From Pontibacter akesuensis (GTDB lineage: Bacteria; Bacteroidota; Bacteroidia; Cytophagales; Hymenobacteraceae): DNA of 64,000 nt. A program made the translations under genes and the position numbers. The notes under the pieces were generated by a model that worked only from the letters and a program-made list of their open reading frames with translations, was not told where the DNA came from and ran no database searches. Location of the stretch: contig NZ_CP014766.1 in the NCBI RefSeq assembly GCF_001611675.1, positions 372,001-436,000 of the forward strand, written 5' to 3'. Position 1 is the first letter of the stretch. Each line of letters begins with the position of its first letter. Below are positions 1-8,902 of this stretch, one piece after another.

Positions 1-792
1 TACTTTGCTGCCGCTGGTACTGAACTGGTCTGCATGCACTGTCACATCAAAACCAAGTGCTTTAGCCGCCAGCAGGTACTCCAGCGCTTCCGCTTCTTTG
101 AAGGCCGTCTCCTCTACAAAAATATCCACCCGCGTAGCAAGACCTTGTTCCTGTAATTGCGGCAGCAGTTCCTTTAGCATTTCCTGCAGGTATAGGCTGC
201 CATCGGAGTGCTCCGGGGGCAGCATGTGTGCCGCCAGGCAGGTTGGAATCAGGTCGAGGCGATGGTGCCTGTTCACCAGTTTTATAGCCTCCAGCATTTT
301 CAGTTCCTCTTCCACCGTCAGCCCATAACCGCTTTTTACCTCGCAGGTGGTTACGCCTTCGTGCAGGTGCCGGTCGCAGCGCTGTTTTAGCAGGGTCACC
401 AGTTCCACAAGGGTCGCTTCTCGGGTTTTGCGCACGCTGTCGAGAATACCGCCGCCGCTTCGGGCTATATCCAGGTATGATTTTCCGGCCACGCGGAGTG
501 CGTAATCGTTGGCGCGGCTGCCACCGAAGCAGATGTGGGTATGGGCATCCACAAGCCCGGGAAGCAGCACCATTGGCTCCTGTATGAACTGCAGCTCATA
601 TTGCTGCTCCATGGCTTCGCGGTGCAGTTGCTCATAGCTGCCGACTCTCACTATTTTCTCCCCTTGCACCAGCACGCCTGCCCGCTCCAACACCTGCAGT
701 TGCTCGTCTTTTAGAGCGCCTGCTTTCGGTAAGTCCGTCATCGGCAGGATTTGGCTGAAGGGGCCGATGAGGGTTGTGGTGGTTTTGTTCAT
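1..792 (-). CDS. hutI: imidazolonepropionase, C-terminus cut by window edge
   Basis: Hydrolyses 4-imidazolone-5-propanoate to N-formimino-glutamate, the third step of histidine degradation, in the cytoplasm. The visible 264 residues are the N-terminal two thirds of a protein usually about 410 long. The amidohydrolase metal motif DAHTH is visible (H84, H86), as is a third ligand His in VHADQ (H253). The remaining expected His and Asp ligands lie beyond the window. Conserved family segments GGSRANDYALR and GGGILDSVR are present. Start chosen at the ATG read from 792, which gives a normal N-terminus without a signal peptide. hutU lies upstream on the same strand but about 670 bp away, so the two may not be co-transcribed. 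Confidence 0.95.
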   Translation of the reverse strand, partial: MNKTTTTLIGPFSQILPMTDLPKAGALKDEQLQVLERAGVLVQGEKIVRVGSYEQLHREAMEQQYELQFIQEPMVLLPGLVDAHTHICFGGSRANDYALRVAGKSYLDIARSGGGILDSVRKTREATLVELVTLLKQRCDRHLHEGVTTCEVKSGYGLTVEEELKMLEAIKLVNRHHRLDLIPTCLAAHMLPPEHSDGSLYLQEMLKELLPQLQEQGLATRVDIFVEETAFKEAEALEYLLAAKALGFDVTVHADQFSTSGSKV

Positions 793-1036
793 AGTTTGTG
801 GTGTTTGATGATTCGATTCGTAGCTTTTGTACTTCATACACAGCCATGCTTTCGCTATACTTGTACGCTTATTACCTAGCGTTTAAACATTATCCTTTCT
901 GACGCAAGCGTCCGCTTGTGCCGTCGTCAGCTTCAGCTATACTTCCCTAGCCACAGCTTCCGCATCTGCAAACAAGCTATCCTTTCTAGCTGCGGCTGAT
1001 CCTCCAGCTCCCAAATACCTATCGTTTCACCTTTGG

Positions 1037-1147
1037 CTTTGGAGCGCTCACGGCCGCGGGGCCTCGTCCTCGGGCATCGCGCTGGGACCTTTTCTTTGCT
1101 CGCTTCGCTTTGCAATCCCGCTCCCGCGGGACCGAAAAACTCCAAAG
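1037..1147. repeat. GC-rich segment bounded by an inverted repeat, possible intergenic repeat element
   Basis: CTTTGGAG at 1037-1044 is matched by CTCCAAAG at 1140-1147. The roughly 95 bp between them is rich in CG steps and short self-complementary stretches such as CGGCCG, unlike the flanks. It does not look like coding sequence. It may be a member of a dispersed intergenic repeat family, but only one copy is visible here. Confidence 0.35.
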
Positions 1148-1214
1148 GCGCTCAACCCAAGGACTGGAATCGCTTCAGATAGCAAAGGCTCATGCAATGC
1201 AACAAAGGCCAAGT

Positions 1215-1240
1215 CCCCCTTTGAAGGGGGTAGGGGGATG
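1215..1240 (+). repeat. small hairpin repeat: C-run, G-run and G-rich tail
   Basis: A perfect 7-bp hairpin (CCCCCTT, two-base loop, AAGGGGG at 1215-1230) is followed by a G-rich tail ending in ATGTTT. The same architecture, a CTCCTT/AAGGAG hairpin followed by a GGnGGTnGTTT-like tail, is seen at 31211-31241. A degenerate relative lies at 1391-1406. Such hairpin-plus-G-rich-tail repeats are common between Bacteroidota genes; the family assignment is by resemblance only. Confidence 0.5.
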
Positions 1241-1458
1241 TTTCACTCCTGCTGACGCTTTAGCCATTTTTATTCTGATTTACCTCTCTCACCCCTATTT
1301 GTCATCTTGGAAGGATCTCGGTGGAAGCGATATCAAGCCGCTACAACGGAGCTTGTACATGAGGCAAGCCAACAGCAGCACCCATCCCTACCCCTCCGAG
1401 GAGAGGAATTATTGACTGGAGTACTCACAACTCTTCCGTCCTTGAATAAGAGGCGACA

Positions 1459-3162
1459 TCACAATTCTAGCCCAAATTCTCGCGCATTCTCCTGTGCTGT
1501 TTCATAGCCTGCATCAGCGTGCCGGAAAATGCCTATAGCCGGGTCGTTGTGCAGCACGCGGCGCAGGCAACGCTCGGCTCGGTCGGTGCCGTCTGCCAGA
1601 ATAACCATACCAGCGTGCTGGGAGTAACCAATGCCTACGCCGCCGCCGTGATGGAACGATATCCACGTGGCCCCGCCGGCTGCATTCGACATCAGGTTGA
1701 GCAGCGGCCAATCCGAAATAGCGTCAGAGCCGTCTTTCATGCCTTCTGTTTCGCGGTATGGCGAGGCAACAGAGCCGCAGTCGAGGTGATCACGGCCGAT
1801 TACAATCGGGGCTTTGACCTTGCCTTCGCGCACCAGTTGGTTAAAGAGCAGGCCCGCTTTCTCGCGTTCGCCCATGCCCAGCCAGCAAATGCGGCACGGC
1901 AACCCCTGAAACGCTACTTTCTCCTGTGCTTCATCCAGCCACTTGATCATATGCGTGTTCTCCGGGAACAGTTCTTTCAGCGCTTCATCGGTTACTCTAA
2001 TATCTTCCGGATCGCCGGAAAGGGCAGCCCAACGGAAAGGGCCTTTGCCTTCGCAGAAAAGGGGACGAATATACTCCGGTACAAAGCCGGGAATTTGGAA
2101 GGCATCGGGCTCACCTCCCTGCTGCGCAAACTCACGCAGGTTGTTGCCATAGTCGAAGGTTTTGCTGCCGCGTCCCTGCAGTTCCAGCATAAAGCCCACG
2201 TGCCGCGCCATACTTCGCAGCGACAGTTCCTTATACTTCACCGGGTCCTGCTCCCGAAGCGCTTTTGCCTCTTCCAGGCTCAAGCCATTCGGCACGTAAC
2301 CGTTCAGCGGATCGTGGGCAGAAGTCTGGTCCGTCAGTATCTCCGGCGTGATGTTATCTTGAATCAGACGCTCCAGCACGTCCCCGATATCGCCCACCAA
2401 ACCAACTGAAACTGCCTCTCCCCGCTCCTTCGCTTCCAGCACCCAGGCCTTTGCCTCTTCATAATCATGCGTCATTTTGTCTATGTAGCGGGTTTCCAGA
2501 CGCTTTTTTATGCGATCCGGGTCCACATCAACACCCAGAAAAGTAGCACCTGCCATGGTTGCCGCCAATGGCTGAGCGCCTCCCATGCCCCCCAGGCCAC
2601 CGGTCACCAGCAGTTTGTGGCGCAGATCGCCCTCGAAGTACTTATCGCCGCAGGCAGCAAACGTCTCAAATGTGCCCTGCAGAATGCCCTGAGAGCCGAT
2701 ATAGATCCAGCTTCCTGCCGTCATCTGCCCGTACATGATCAGGCCACGCTTGCGCAGGTCGTTAAAATATTCCCAATTGGCCCAGTGCGGCACCAGGTTA
2801 GAATTTGCTATCAGCACGCGCGGCGCCTCAGGATGCGTGCGTACTTTGCCCACCGGCTTGCCCGACTGCACCAGCAAACTCTCATCCTCTTCCAGCTCCA
2901 GCAGTACCTCAATTATCTTTCGGGCATCTTCCGGCGTGCGGGCTGCCTGGCCGGTTCCACCGTACACCACCAAGTCAGCGGGCGCTTCGGCTACTTCATC
3001 AGTAAGGTTGTTGAGGAACATCCGCAAGGCCGCCTCTGTCTGCCAGTTTTTAGCGTGCAGTTCCGGCCCGCGTGGCGGAATGTAGGTGGGGTGATTGGCG
3101 TATTTCTGAATAAACTCCTGTGTGCTTAACTTTGCTGCAGGCGTTGATGTGGCTGTATTCAT
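1459..3162 (-). CDS. hutU: urocanate hydratase (urocanase)
   Basis: Converts urocanate to 4-imidazolone-5-propanoate using tightly bound NAD+, supplying the substrate of HutI. At 567 residues it is full length (family about 550-560). The N-terminal segment with [19 protein letters not shown] is diagnostic. The NAD-binding [11 protein letters not shown] lies at residues 187-197. The signature [14 protein letters not shown] lies near 420-433, with the conserved Cys of RIC at 426. No signal peptide, so cytoplasmic. Start is the ATG read from 3162; about 110 bp of upstream DNA is shared with the divergent methyltransferase gene. hutH is not in this window. Confidence 0.97.
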   Translation of the reverse strand: MNTATSTPAAKLSTQEFIQKYANHPTYIPPRGPELHAKNWQTEAALRMFLNNLTDEVAEAPADLVVYGGTGQAARTPEDARKIIEVLLELEEDESLLVQSGKPVGKVRTHPEAPRVLIANSNLVPHWANWEYFNDLRKRGLIMYGQMTAGSWIYIGSQGILQGTFETFAACGDKYFEGDLRHKLLVTGGLGGMGGAQPLAATMAGATFLGVDVDPDRIKKRLETRYIDKMTHDYEEAKAWVLEAKERGEAVSVGLVGDIGDVLERLIQDNITPEILTDQTSAHDPLNGYVPNGLSLEEAKALREQDPVKYKELSLRSMARHVGFMLELQGRGSKTFDYGNNLREFAQQGGEPDAFQIPGFVPEYIRPLFCEGKGPFRWAALSGDPEDIRVTDEALKELFPENTHMIKWLDEAQEKVAFQGLPCRICWLGMGEREKAGLLFNQLVREGKVKAPIVIGRDHLDCGSVASPYRETEGMKDGSDAISDWPLLNLMSNAAGGATWISFHHGGGVGIGYSQHAGMVILADGTDRAERCLRRVLHNDPAIGIFRHADAGYETAQENAREFGLEL

Positions 3163-3273
3163 AGTTTTGGTTTGTTGAATCTCGATTTACTCAAGTATCC
3201 GAAAATTTTAGGAGAAAGTATAGTCAAAGCATGATAAATTGCCGCAAAAGCAACCTTTCACAATTCAATCTTC

Positions 3274-3897
3274 ATGCTACTCCCCTCACTCCCACAGCTT
3301 CCGCAAATTTTCGGAAACATCGATATATACCTGTTCGACCAGCTCCTGAAGGGACGCATTCAACCGGGCATGAAGTTGCTGGACGCGGGCTGCGGCGGTG
3401 GAAGGAACATCCAGTACCTGCTGCAAGCAGGCGTGGAAGTATACGGAGCCGATGCATCTGAAAAAGCCATTGAAAAAGTCCGGGAATTGGCCGCCCGTGT
3501 TGCGCCAGAGGCACCGAAAGACAATTTTGTACTTGCAGACCTAGCCAGTTTGCCTTACCCGGCGGCTGCCTTTGACGTGGTTCTTTGCTCGGCTGTACTC
3601 CATTTTGCAGAAAATGAAGCCCACTTCAGGCAAATGCTGCAGGAGCTTTGGCGTGTGCTGAAACCGTGTGGCATGCTGTTCTGCCGCTTCAGCACTACCA
3701 TTGGCATGGAAGGGAAACTACCTGCGGTAAGTCCTCAGAAATACCAGATGCCGCATGGGCCGGTGTGGTTTCTGGCCGATGAGGCCTTGCTGCGGGAGAT
3801 GGTCTTATTATTGAATACCGAACTGTTGGAGCCATTGAAAACGGTGCTGGTAGAGCAGGAACGAAGTATGACTACGCTGGTGCTGGGTAAGGTATAA
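3274..3897 (+). CDS. class I SAM-dependent methyltransferase
   Basis: A 207-residue methyltransferase of the Methyltransf_11/25 type. Motif I, LLDAGCGGGRN, is at residues 35-45 and binds S-adenosylmethionine. An acidic residue follows strand 2 (YGADAS). The motif-IV-like DVVLCSAVLHF and the post-motif LWRVLKPCGMLFCRF are typical of UbiE-like small-molecule methyltransferases. No substrate can be named from sequence. It is divergent from hutU and converges with the SMP-30 gene, the two stop codons being only 2 nt apart. Confidence 0.85.
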   Translation: MLLPSLPQLPQIFGNIDIYLFDQLLKGRIQPGMKLLDAGCGGGRNIQYLLQAGVEVYGADASEKAIEKVRELAARVAPEAPKDNFVLADLASLPYPAAAFDVVLCSAVLHFAENEAHFRQMLQELWRVLKPCGMLFCRFSTTIGMEGKLPAVSPQKYQMPHGPVWFLADEALLREMVLLLNTELLEPLKTVLVEQERSMTTLVLGKV

Positions 3898-3899
3898 GG

Positions 3900-4802
3900 C
3901 TACACTTCCCCTTTGAAGAAGTTGACCTTCCTGCCCCGCACACCAGGTTTCACTTCAAACAGAGAACCGCTTAGCGGATATTGCTCCAACTGCGCTGCTG
4001 GCAGCCACTCCCGGGCAGTAGTAATGTAAAGCGTATCTAAGTTTAGGCCGCCGAAAGTGCAGGAAGTAACGTTTGTAGCGGGCACCTCAATTTTGTGCAG
4101 TTGCGCTCCTGTTCTCGGATCATAACAGGCCACGGCAGCGCCGCCGTGCAGGGCCACCCACAGGTTTCCGTCTGAATCGATCGTCATGCCGTCTGGTTTC
4201 CCCTCCTGCTCCGAAACATGTACCACTTCCCTTTTATTGCTGATCTCACCTGTGGCAACGTTGAAATCAAAGGCTTGAATGGTCTGCGTGGGGGTGTCGA
4301 TAAAGTATAGAATCTTCGCGTCTGCAGACCAGGCGAGGCCGTTGGAGATGGTGAGGTGCTGGAGCAACCGGTTTACCTGCAGCTTCTCGTCCAGCCGGTA
4401 CAACTCCGCTGCCCCGGTGCGCACATCCAGGGCCATGGTACCCACCCAAAAGCGCCCGGCTGGATCACATTTGCCATCATTCAGACGGATAGTGGCATCA
4501 TTGAGCGGCTTAGCCATTTCTTTTAATTTGCCGGTGGCTGTTTCATAGGTGCAGATGCGGTTGTGGAGCGCCACCAGCAAACCGCCTCCGGCGATAGGCA
4601 CGACGGCATTAATCCGCTCGGGCATCAGGTATACTTCCACTTCAGCTGTGTCGGGGTTATACTTGCGCAGCGCATGTCCCTCAATATCCACCCAATACAG
4701 CACCTGCTCCTCCGGGTGCCAGCAAGGTCCTTCGCCCAGCCGACTTTCGGTGCCGGGTATAGCGGTAGCTTTTAGAGTAAAGAGGTTCGAGGTGTCTGCC
4801 AT
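3900..4802 (-). CDS. SMP-30/gluconolactonase family protein
   Basis: A 300-residue six-bladed beta-propeller lactonase of the SMP-30/regucalcin family, expected to open sugar lactones. The metal ligands are in place: E24 in GEGP, N154 in SNGLAWS and D204 in PDGMTID, with RLNDGK at 106-111. N154 and D204 coincide with the numbering of human regucalcin. No signal peptide is seen, so cytoplasmic action is likely. It is the last gene of a tight three-gene operon; the upstream DUF1080 stop lies 3 nt before its ATG. The pairing suggests oxidised sugars or sugar lactones as substrates, which is inference. Confidence 0.88.
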   Translation of the reverse strand: MADTSNLFTLKATAIPGTESRLGEGPCWHPEEQVLYWVDIEGHALRKYNPDTAEVEVYLMPERINAVVPIAGGGLLVALHNRICTYETATGKLKEMAKPLNDATIRLNDGKCDPAGRFWVGTMALDVRTGAAELYRLDEKLQVNRLLQHLTISNGLAWSADAKILYFIDTPTQTIQAFDFNVATGEISNKREVVHVSEQEGKPDGMTIDSDGNLWVALHGGAAVACYDPRTGAQLHKIEVPATNVTSCTFGGLNLDTLYITTAREWLPAAQLEQYPLSGSLFEVKPGVRGRKVNFFKGEV

Positions 4803-4805
4803 ACT

Positions 4806-5444
4806 TCAGATTTCTCTTATAAAGATGCTGCGAAACCACACGGCATCGCCATGGTCCTGCAGCGCAATTTTACCTGATTTAAACGTGCCGAAGTCTGGCA
4901 TGTCTTTAAACTTACTGTTCCGGATCAATTCCTGCCATGCCTCATTCCAAAGCTGCAGGGTTAAGGTTTCTTCGCCGTTCAGGTATACTTGCAACTTGCC
5001 TGCTTCGCACCGTATTTCCAGCTGGTTCCACTCTCCGGCTGGATTCACGGATTCTTTGCTGCTGGAGAGCAGGTCGTACAAATCGCCGGCGCGGCGTTTG
5101 GGGATCATGGCATCGGCATGCAAAGCGTTGTCCAGGAGCTGAATTCCGGGCCCCGATTGCCAGCTTTTCTCATACTTACCCGGCTCCTCCTGCACATAAA
5201 ACAAGAGGCCGCTGTTGCCGCCTCTTGCTATTTTCCATTCCAGCTTCAGATGGAAATCACCGTACGATGCATCCGTCACCAAGTCGCCGCCAATAGCACC
5301 GTCGCGCGCTATTGCACCTGAATTCAAGTATAGCGCACCGTCCTGCACCTGCCAGGCATCGCCCGCCTCGCTTTGCCCGTAACTGTGCCAGCCATGTGTA
5401 CTTTTGCCGTCAAACAGCGGTTTCCATTCAACCTGTTGCGTCAC
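4806..5444 (-). CDS. DUF1080 (3-keto-disaccharide hydrolase-type) protein
   Basis: A 212-residue jelly-roll protein of the DUF1080 family. FDGKSTHGWHSYG near the N-terminus, the HLKLEWKIARGGNSGLLF block and GPGIQLLDN are family hallmarks. Members hydrolyse 3-keto-glycosides. Most relatives are exported, but this one starts directly with the domain and shows no signal peptide. The start is GTG at 5442-5444, sharing one base with the TAG stop of the upstream cytochrome gene, which implies translational coupling. A later in-frame ATG would remove the first conserved block. Confidence 0.85.
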   Translation of the reverse strand: MTQQVEWKPLFDGKSTHGWHSYGQSEAGDAWQVQDGALYLNSGAIARDGAIGGDLVTDASYGDFHLKLEWKIARGGNSGLLFYVQEEPGKYEKSWQSGPGIQLLDNALHADAMIPKRRAGDLYDLLSSSKESVNPAGEWNQLEIRCEAGKLQVYLNGEETLTLQLWNEAWQELIRNSKFKDMPDFGTFKSGKIALQDHGDAVWFRSIFIREI

Positions 5445-5929
5445 TACTTTTTCTTTACATTCAGCACATACTTCGCCATCTCGCGGGCATCTTCGCGGCT
5501 AAGGTCCGGGTGTGGCGTCATCGGCACCTGTCCCCATACACCGGCACCGCCTTCAATAATTTTGCCTGCCAGGTAGTCCACATTTTTGTCGTTGAACTCA
5601 TACTTTTCAGCCACCTCCACATAGGACGGACCAACAATACGCTGCTCCTCGTTGTGGCAGGAGAGACAGTCAGACATGGCAATTAGCCTTTCGCCCTTCG
5701 CAAAGGATGCACCTTCTGCTTTTACCTGGTCCCCTGCCTGGGTGCTATCCGGCACATCGTTTACGGCTGCATCCGCGCCGATTTTAGTTTGATCTACCGG
5801 GCTTTCACCGCCTTCTGCCTGGCTCTGTTCCTGATTGTAATATTGCTCGCCCTCCGACTCATTGCTACCGCCACAGGAGGCAAGTATAACGCAGCTGCCA
5901 AGGACAGTCAATAATTGGTTAACTTTCAT
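5444..5929 (-). CDS. lipoprotein c-type cytochrome
   Basis: A 161-residue monohaem cytochrome c anchored as a lipoprotein. The signal sequence ends in lipobox LASC (Cys19). An acidic, low-complexity linker (about 20-75) precedes the haem site CLSCH (88-92). The likely axial Met is M137 in VPMTPHP, and the C-terminal helix carries AREMAKYVL. The frame is open 32 codons further upstream, but that stretch has no signal character, so the ATG at 5929 is chosen. First gene of the operon with DUF1080 and SMP-30. It may accept electrons from a sugar dehydrogenase encoded elsewhere (inference). Confidence 0.9.
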   Translation of the reverse strand: MKVNQLLTVLGSCVILASCGGSNESEGEQYYNQEQSQAEGGESPVDQTKIGADAAVNDVPDSTQAGDQVKAEGASFAKGERLIAMSDCLSCHNEEQRIVGPSYVEVAEKYEFNDKNVDYLAGKIIEGGAGVWGQVPMTPHPDLSREDAREMAKYVLNVKKK

Positions 5930-6162
5930 GGTGTGTGATGTTGTTTCTGCAAAGCTATACCATTCGCAGTCTTTTTTGTTGCAGCCCTTGGGCGGGAGCG
6001 TAATCTTGGGTCCAGATTTACCCACTGTGGCATTGCTACAGCCTGACCGAGCCCATAGAGTCGCTAGCGCATCCCCGAACGAAAAGAAGCAGCAAAGGGA
6101 GGAGTGACAAATCCAGCTAAAAATCCCTATCTTACTACATCAATCAAACGCTACACTCAAAA

Positions 6163-8607
6163 ATGACCGCATCTTTTACCAAGCTTCTCTGGCTGCTTCT
6201 GCTGCCCCTATTCCTAAGCAACTTAGCCCAGGCCCAGAGCCTTCCAAGCATTGCCTCCAAAACAGAGGGCATGCAGCGCTTCCCCGGTTACTTCACTTAT
6301 TATGATGATGATGCGACAGGTAAAATCTGGCTGGAGATAGACAAACTGGAGCAGGAGTTCCTGTACGTCAACTCGCTGCCGGCCGGGCTCGGCTCCAACG
6401 ATATTGGCCTGGACCGCGGGCAATTGGGCGACACCAAAGTGGTTTACTTCAGCAAGCAAGGGCCGAAGGTGATGCTGGTGCAGCCCAACCTCTCCTACCG
6501 TGCCTTGTCCCAAAACCAGAATGAACGGCGGGCCGTGGAGGATTCCTTCGCCAAGTCCATCATCTGGGGATTTAAGGCAGAGGCTGCTGACGGTAACCGC
6601 ATACTGGTAGATGCTACAGACTTCCTGCTCCGCGATGCGCACGATGTAATCGGTAGCCTGAAACGCTCGAAGCAAGGAAGCTACCGCCTCGATGCCAGTC
6701 GTTCTGCCCTATACTTGCCCCGCACCAAGAGCTTCCCAAAAAATACTGAATTTGAGGCCACGCTTACTTTTACCGGTGGCGAAGATGCCGGACGCTTCGT
6801 GCGCGAGGTGGCCCCGGACGTGCAGGCACTCACGCTGCGCCAGCACCACTCCTTCATCCAGTTGCCCGACAGCAAGTATAAACCGCGCCCTTCAGATCCG
6901 CGTGCGGGCTATTTTGGCATCTCCTACTTCGACTATGCCACACCGGTAGGCGAAGACATCGAGAAACGCTTTATCGCGCGCCACCGCCTGCAGAAGAAAG
7001 ACCCAAGAGCAAAGGTGTCTGAAGCCGTGAAGCCCATCATTTACTACGTCGATAACGGCGCACCTGAGCCCATCCGCACTGCGTTGGTAGAGGGCGGACG
7101 CTGGTGGAACCAAGCTTTTGAAGCGGCTGGCTACAAGGATGCTTTCCGTGTGGAGGTGCTGCCTGATACGGCTGATCCGATGGACGTGCGCTACAACATT
7201 ATCCAGTGGGTGCACCGCAGCACGCGCGGCTGGTCTTACGGCGCTTCGGTGGTTGATCCGCGCACAGGCGAGATTATCAAGGGGCACGTTTCGCTGGGTT
7301 CTTTGCGCGTGCGCCAGGATTACATGATCGCAGAAGGCTTGCTGGCTCCTTACGAGGATGAAAAATCAGAGAACAAGGCGATGATGGACATGGCGCTGGC
7401 GCGCATCCGGCAGTTATCGGCGCACGAACTGGGCCATACCCTGGGTATTATGCACAACTACGCCGCCAACAACAACGCCTCCGTAATGGATTACCCGCAC
7501 CCGCAGGTAAAGTTAGACCGAACCGGGAAAATTGACCTGAGCAAGGCGTATGATACCGGCATCGGCGCCTGGGACAAAGCTACCGTTACCTACGGCTATC
7601 AGGACTTTCCGGAAGGCACAGACGAAAAGAAAGCTCTTAACGAGATTTTAGCTAAAGGCCGTTCCGAGGGACTGCTGTTTATCGCCGACCGCGACGCCCG
7701 CTCTCCCGGTGGCGTGCACCCGACCGCCCACCTGTGGGACAACGGCAAAAACGCGACGGAAGAACTGCGAAATGTGCTGCAGGTACGAGACGAGGCTTTA
7801 GAAAACTTCTCGGAGAAAAACATCAAACCCGGTGCCGCCATGAGCACGCTGGAGGATATGCTGGTGCCTATTTATAATTATCACCGCTACCAGACCGAGG
7901 CCGTGGCAAAGCTAATTGGGGGTGTGAACTACTCCTATGCCGTGCGTGGCGACAAGCAGGTGGTAACCGAGGTAGTGGACAAGCGAGAACAGCAGAAAGC
8001 ACTCACCGCCCTGCTGGAAACAATATCCCCGGAAGTGCTGACAGTTCCCGAGCGCATTATTGCCCTGATTCCGCCGCGCGCACCGGGCCTGCGCAACAGC
8101 CGCGAGCTTTTCGAGAAGCGCACTGGCCTCACCTTCGATCCGTTGGCCGCCGCTGAAGCTTCTGCCGATTTCACGCTGTCGTTTCTGCTGCACCCGGAGC
8201 GCGCCTCGCATTTGGTGGAACTTGGAGCCCGCAGTAATAGCCTAAGCCTGCAGGATGTAACTCAGCAGCTCATCACCAACACCTGGAAGAGCAACCGCAA
8301 GAAGGGTCTGGAGGAAATTGTGCAGCTGCAAACAGAGCAGGTGGTATTAACGCACCTGCTGGCGCTGGCGCACAACGAAAACGCTTCGTACCAGGCACGC
8401 GCCGTCGCCACCGCTACCTTGAAAGACCTGAAAGGCTACATCGAAAGCAAGCTGCGCAGCAAAAGTCAGGATGGCTACCAAGCCCACCTGACGCTCGCTT
8501 TGGCCCGCCTGAACAACCCGGTAGCTGAAGAGGTAAGCCCTAGCCGCGCTTTGGATTTGCCACCGGGTTCTCCGATTGGCAGTGGGGCTGTAATCGGGTG
8601 TGACTAA
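6163..8607 (+). CDS. exported zinc-dependent metalloprotease (DUF5117/DUF5118-type)
   Basis: An 814-residue protein of the large Bacteroidota metalloprotease family with DUF5118 and DUF5117 regions before a metzincin-like core. Signal peptide about residues 1-24, ending AQAQ. The zinc site HELGHTLGIMH starts at H421 (ligands H421, H425, H431; base E422), followed by a Met-turn-like ASVMDYPHP. The C-terminus PPGSPIGSG is typical of the family. Predicted periplasmic or surface peptidase; substrate unknown. Monocistronic, with a terminator at 8625-8673. Confidence 0.9.
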   Translation: MTASFTKLLWLLLLPLFLSNLAQAQSLPSIASKTEGMQRFPGYFTYYDDDATGKIWLEIDKLEQEFLYVNSLPAGLGSNDIGLDRGQLGDTKVVYFSKQGPKVMLVQPNLSYRALSQNQNERRAVEDSFAKSIIWGFKAEAADGNRILVDATDFLLRDAHDVIGSLKRSKQGSYRLDASRSALYLPRTKSFPKNTEFEATLTFTGGEDAGRFVREVAPDVQALTLRQHHSFIQLPDSKYKPRPSDPRAGYFGISYFDYATPVGEDIEKRFIARHRLQKKDPRAKVSEAVKPIIYYVDNGAPEPIRTALVEGGRWWNQAFEAAGYKDAFRVEVLPDTADPMDVRYNIIQWVHRSTRGWSYGASVVDPRTGEIIKGHVSLGSLRVRQDYMIAEGLLAPYEDEKSENKAMMDMALARIRQLSAHELGHTLGIMHNYAANNNASVMDYPHPQVKLDRTGKIDLSKAYDTGIGAWDKATVTYGYQDFPEGTDEKKALNEILAKGRSEGLLFIADRDARSPGGVHPTAHLWDNGKNATEELRNVLQVRDEALENFSEKNIKPGAAMSTLEDMLVPIYNYHRYQTEAVAKLIGGVNYSYAVRGDKQVVTEVVDKREQQKALTALLETISPEVLTVPERIIALIPPRAPGLRNSRELFEKRTGLTFDPLAAAEASADFTLSFLLHPERASHLVELGARSNSLSLQDVTQQLITNTWKSNRKKGLEEIVQLQTEQVVLTHLLALAHNENASYQARAVATATLKDLKGYIESKLRSKSQDGYQAHLTLALARLNNPVAEEVSPSRALDLPPGSPIGSGAVIGCD

Positions 8608-8624
8608 GTAGCTTTACCAAGTAT

Positions 8625-8673
8625 AAAAGTCTCGTTCCTGCCGGATATAACCTGGCGTGGGCGAGACTTTTTT
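8625..8673 (+). terminator. rho-independent terminator after metalloprotease gene
   Basis: Ten-base arms AAAAGTCTCG (8625-8634) and CGAGACTTTT (8662-8671) flank a 27-nt loop, and the T-run continues to 8673. It is placed 18 nt after the stop. An AAGTATA heptamer overlaps the left foot of the stem. Confidence 0.75.
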
Positions 8674-8902
8674 ATAGGCGGGAATAAGTACGCCCAATTC
8701 AGCATCTACTCGATCCGTTCTAATGATCACCTCAGAAAAGAAGCTTAAAACTATGGGAGCTTTGATAAAACAAAACATTGGCTTCTCTCCCAAACATTCA
8801 CCTCATTTAAGCTTAACTTAACCGTGGACTAAACCTTCGCCCCTGTTTTGCTTCTAAGGTGCAGTACCAACAATCCATTTAATCATTCCTTATCTAACAG
8901 AC

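Larger units (their letters stand above)
793..1458. other. long non-coding gap between hutU and hutI, rich in small repeats
   Basis: I find no convincing gene here. The short open frames have no recognisable protein features. The gap holds a GC-rich segment bounded by an 8-bp inverted repeat (1037-1044 and 1140-1147), two C-rich/G-rich hairpin repeats (1215-1230 and around 1394-1403), a stretch near 1300-1320 resembling the GTCATC-type repeat seen at 18331, and two AAGTATA-type heptamers near 857 and 937. It looks like a pile-up of intergenic repeats within an otherwise ordinary hut locus. Confidence 0.6.

Noticed and set aside
1519-2409. 296-codon open frame on the plus strand opposite hutU
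   Set aside because: Antisense shadow of hutU; no recognisable domains, and the opposite frame is a full, conserved enzyme.
5930-6025. Upstream extension of the cytochrome c frame
   Set aside because: Would bury the lipoprotein signal 32 residues inside the protein; the ATG at 5929 gives a proper lipobox.
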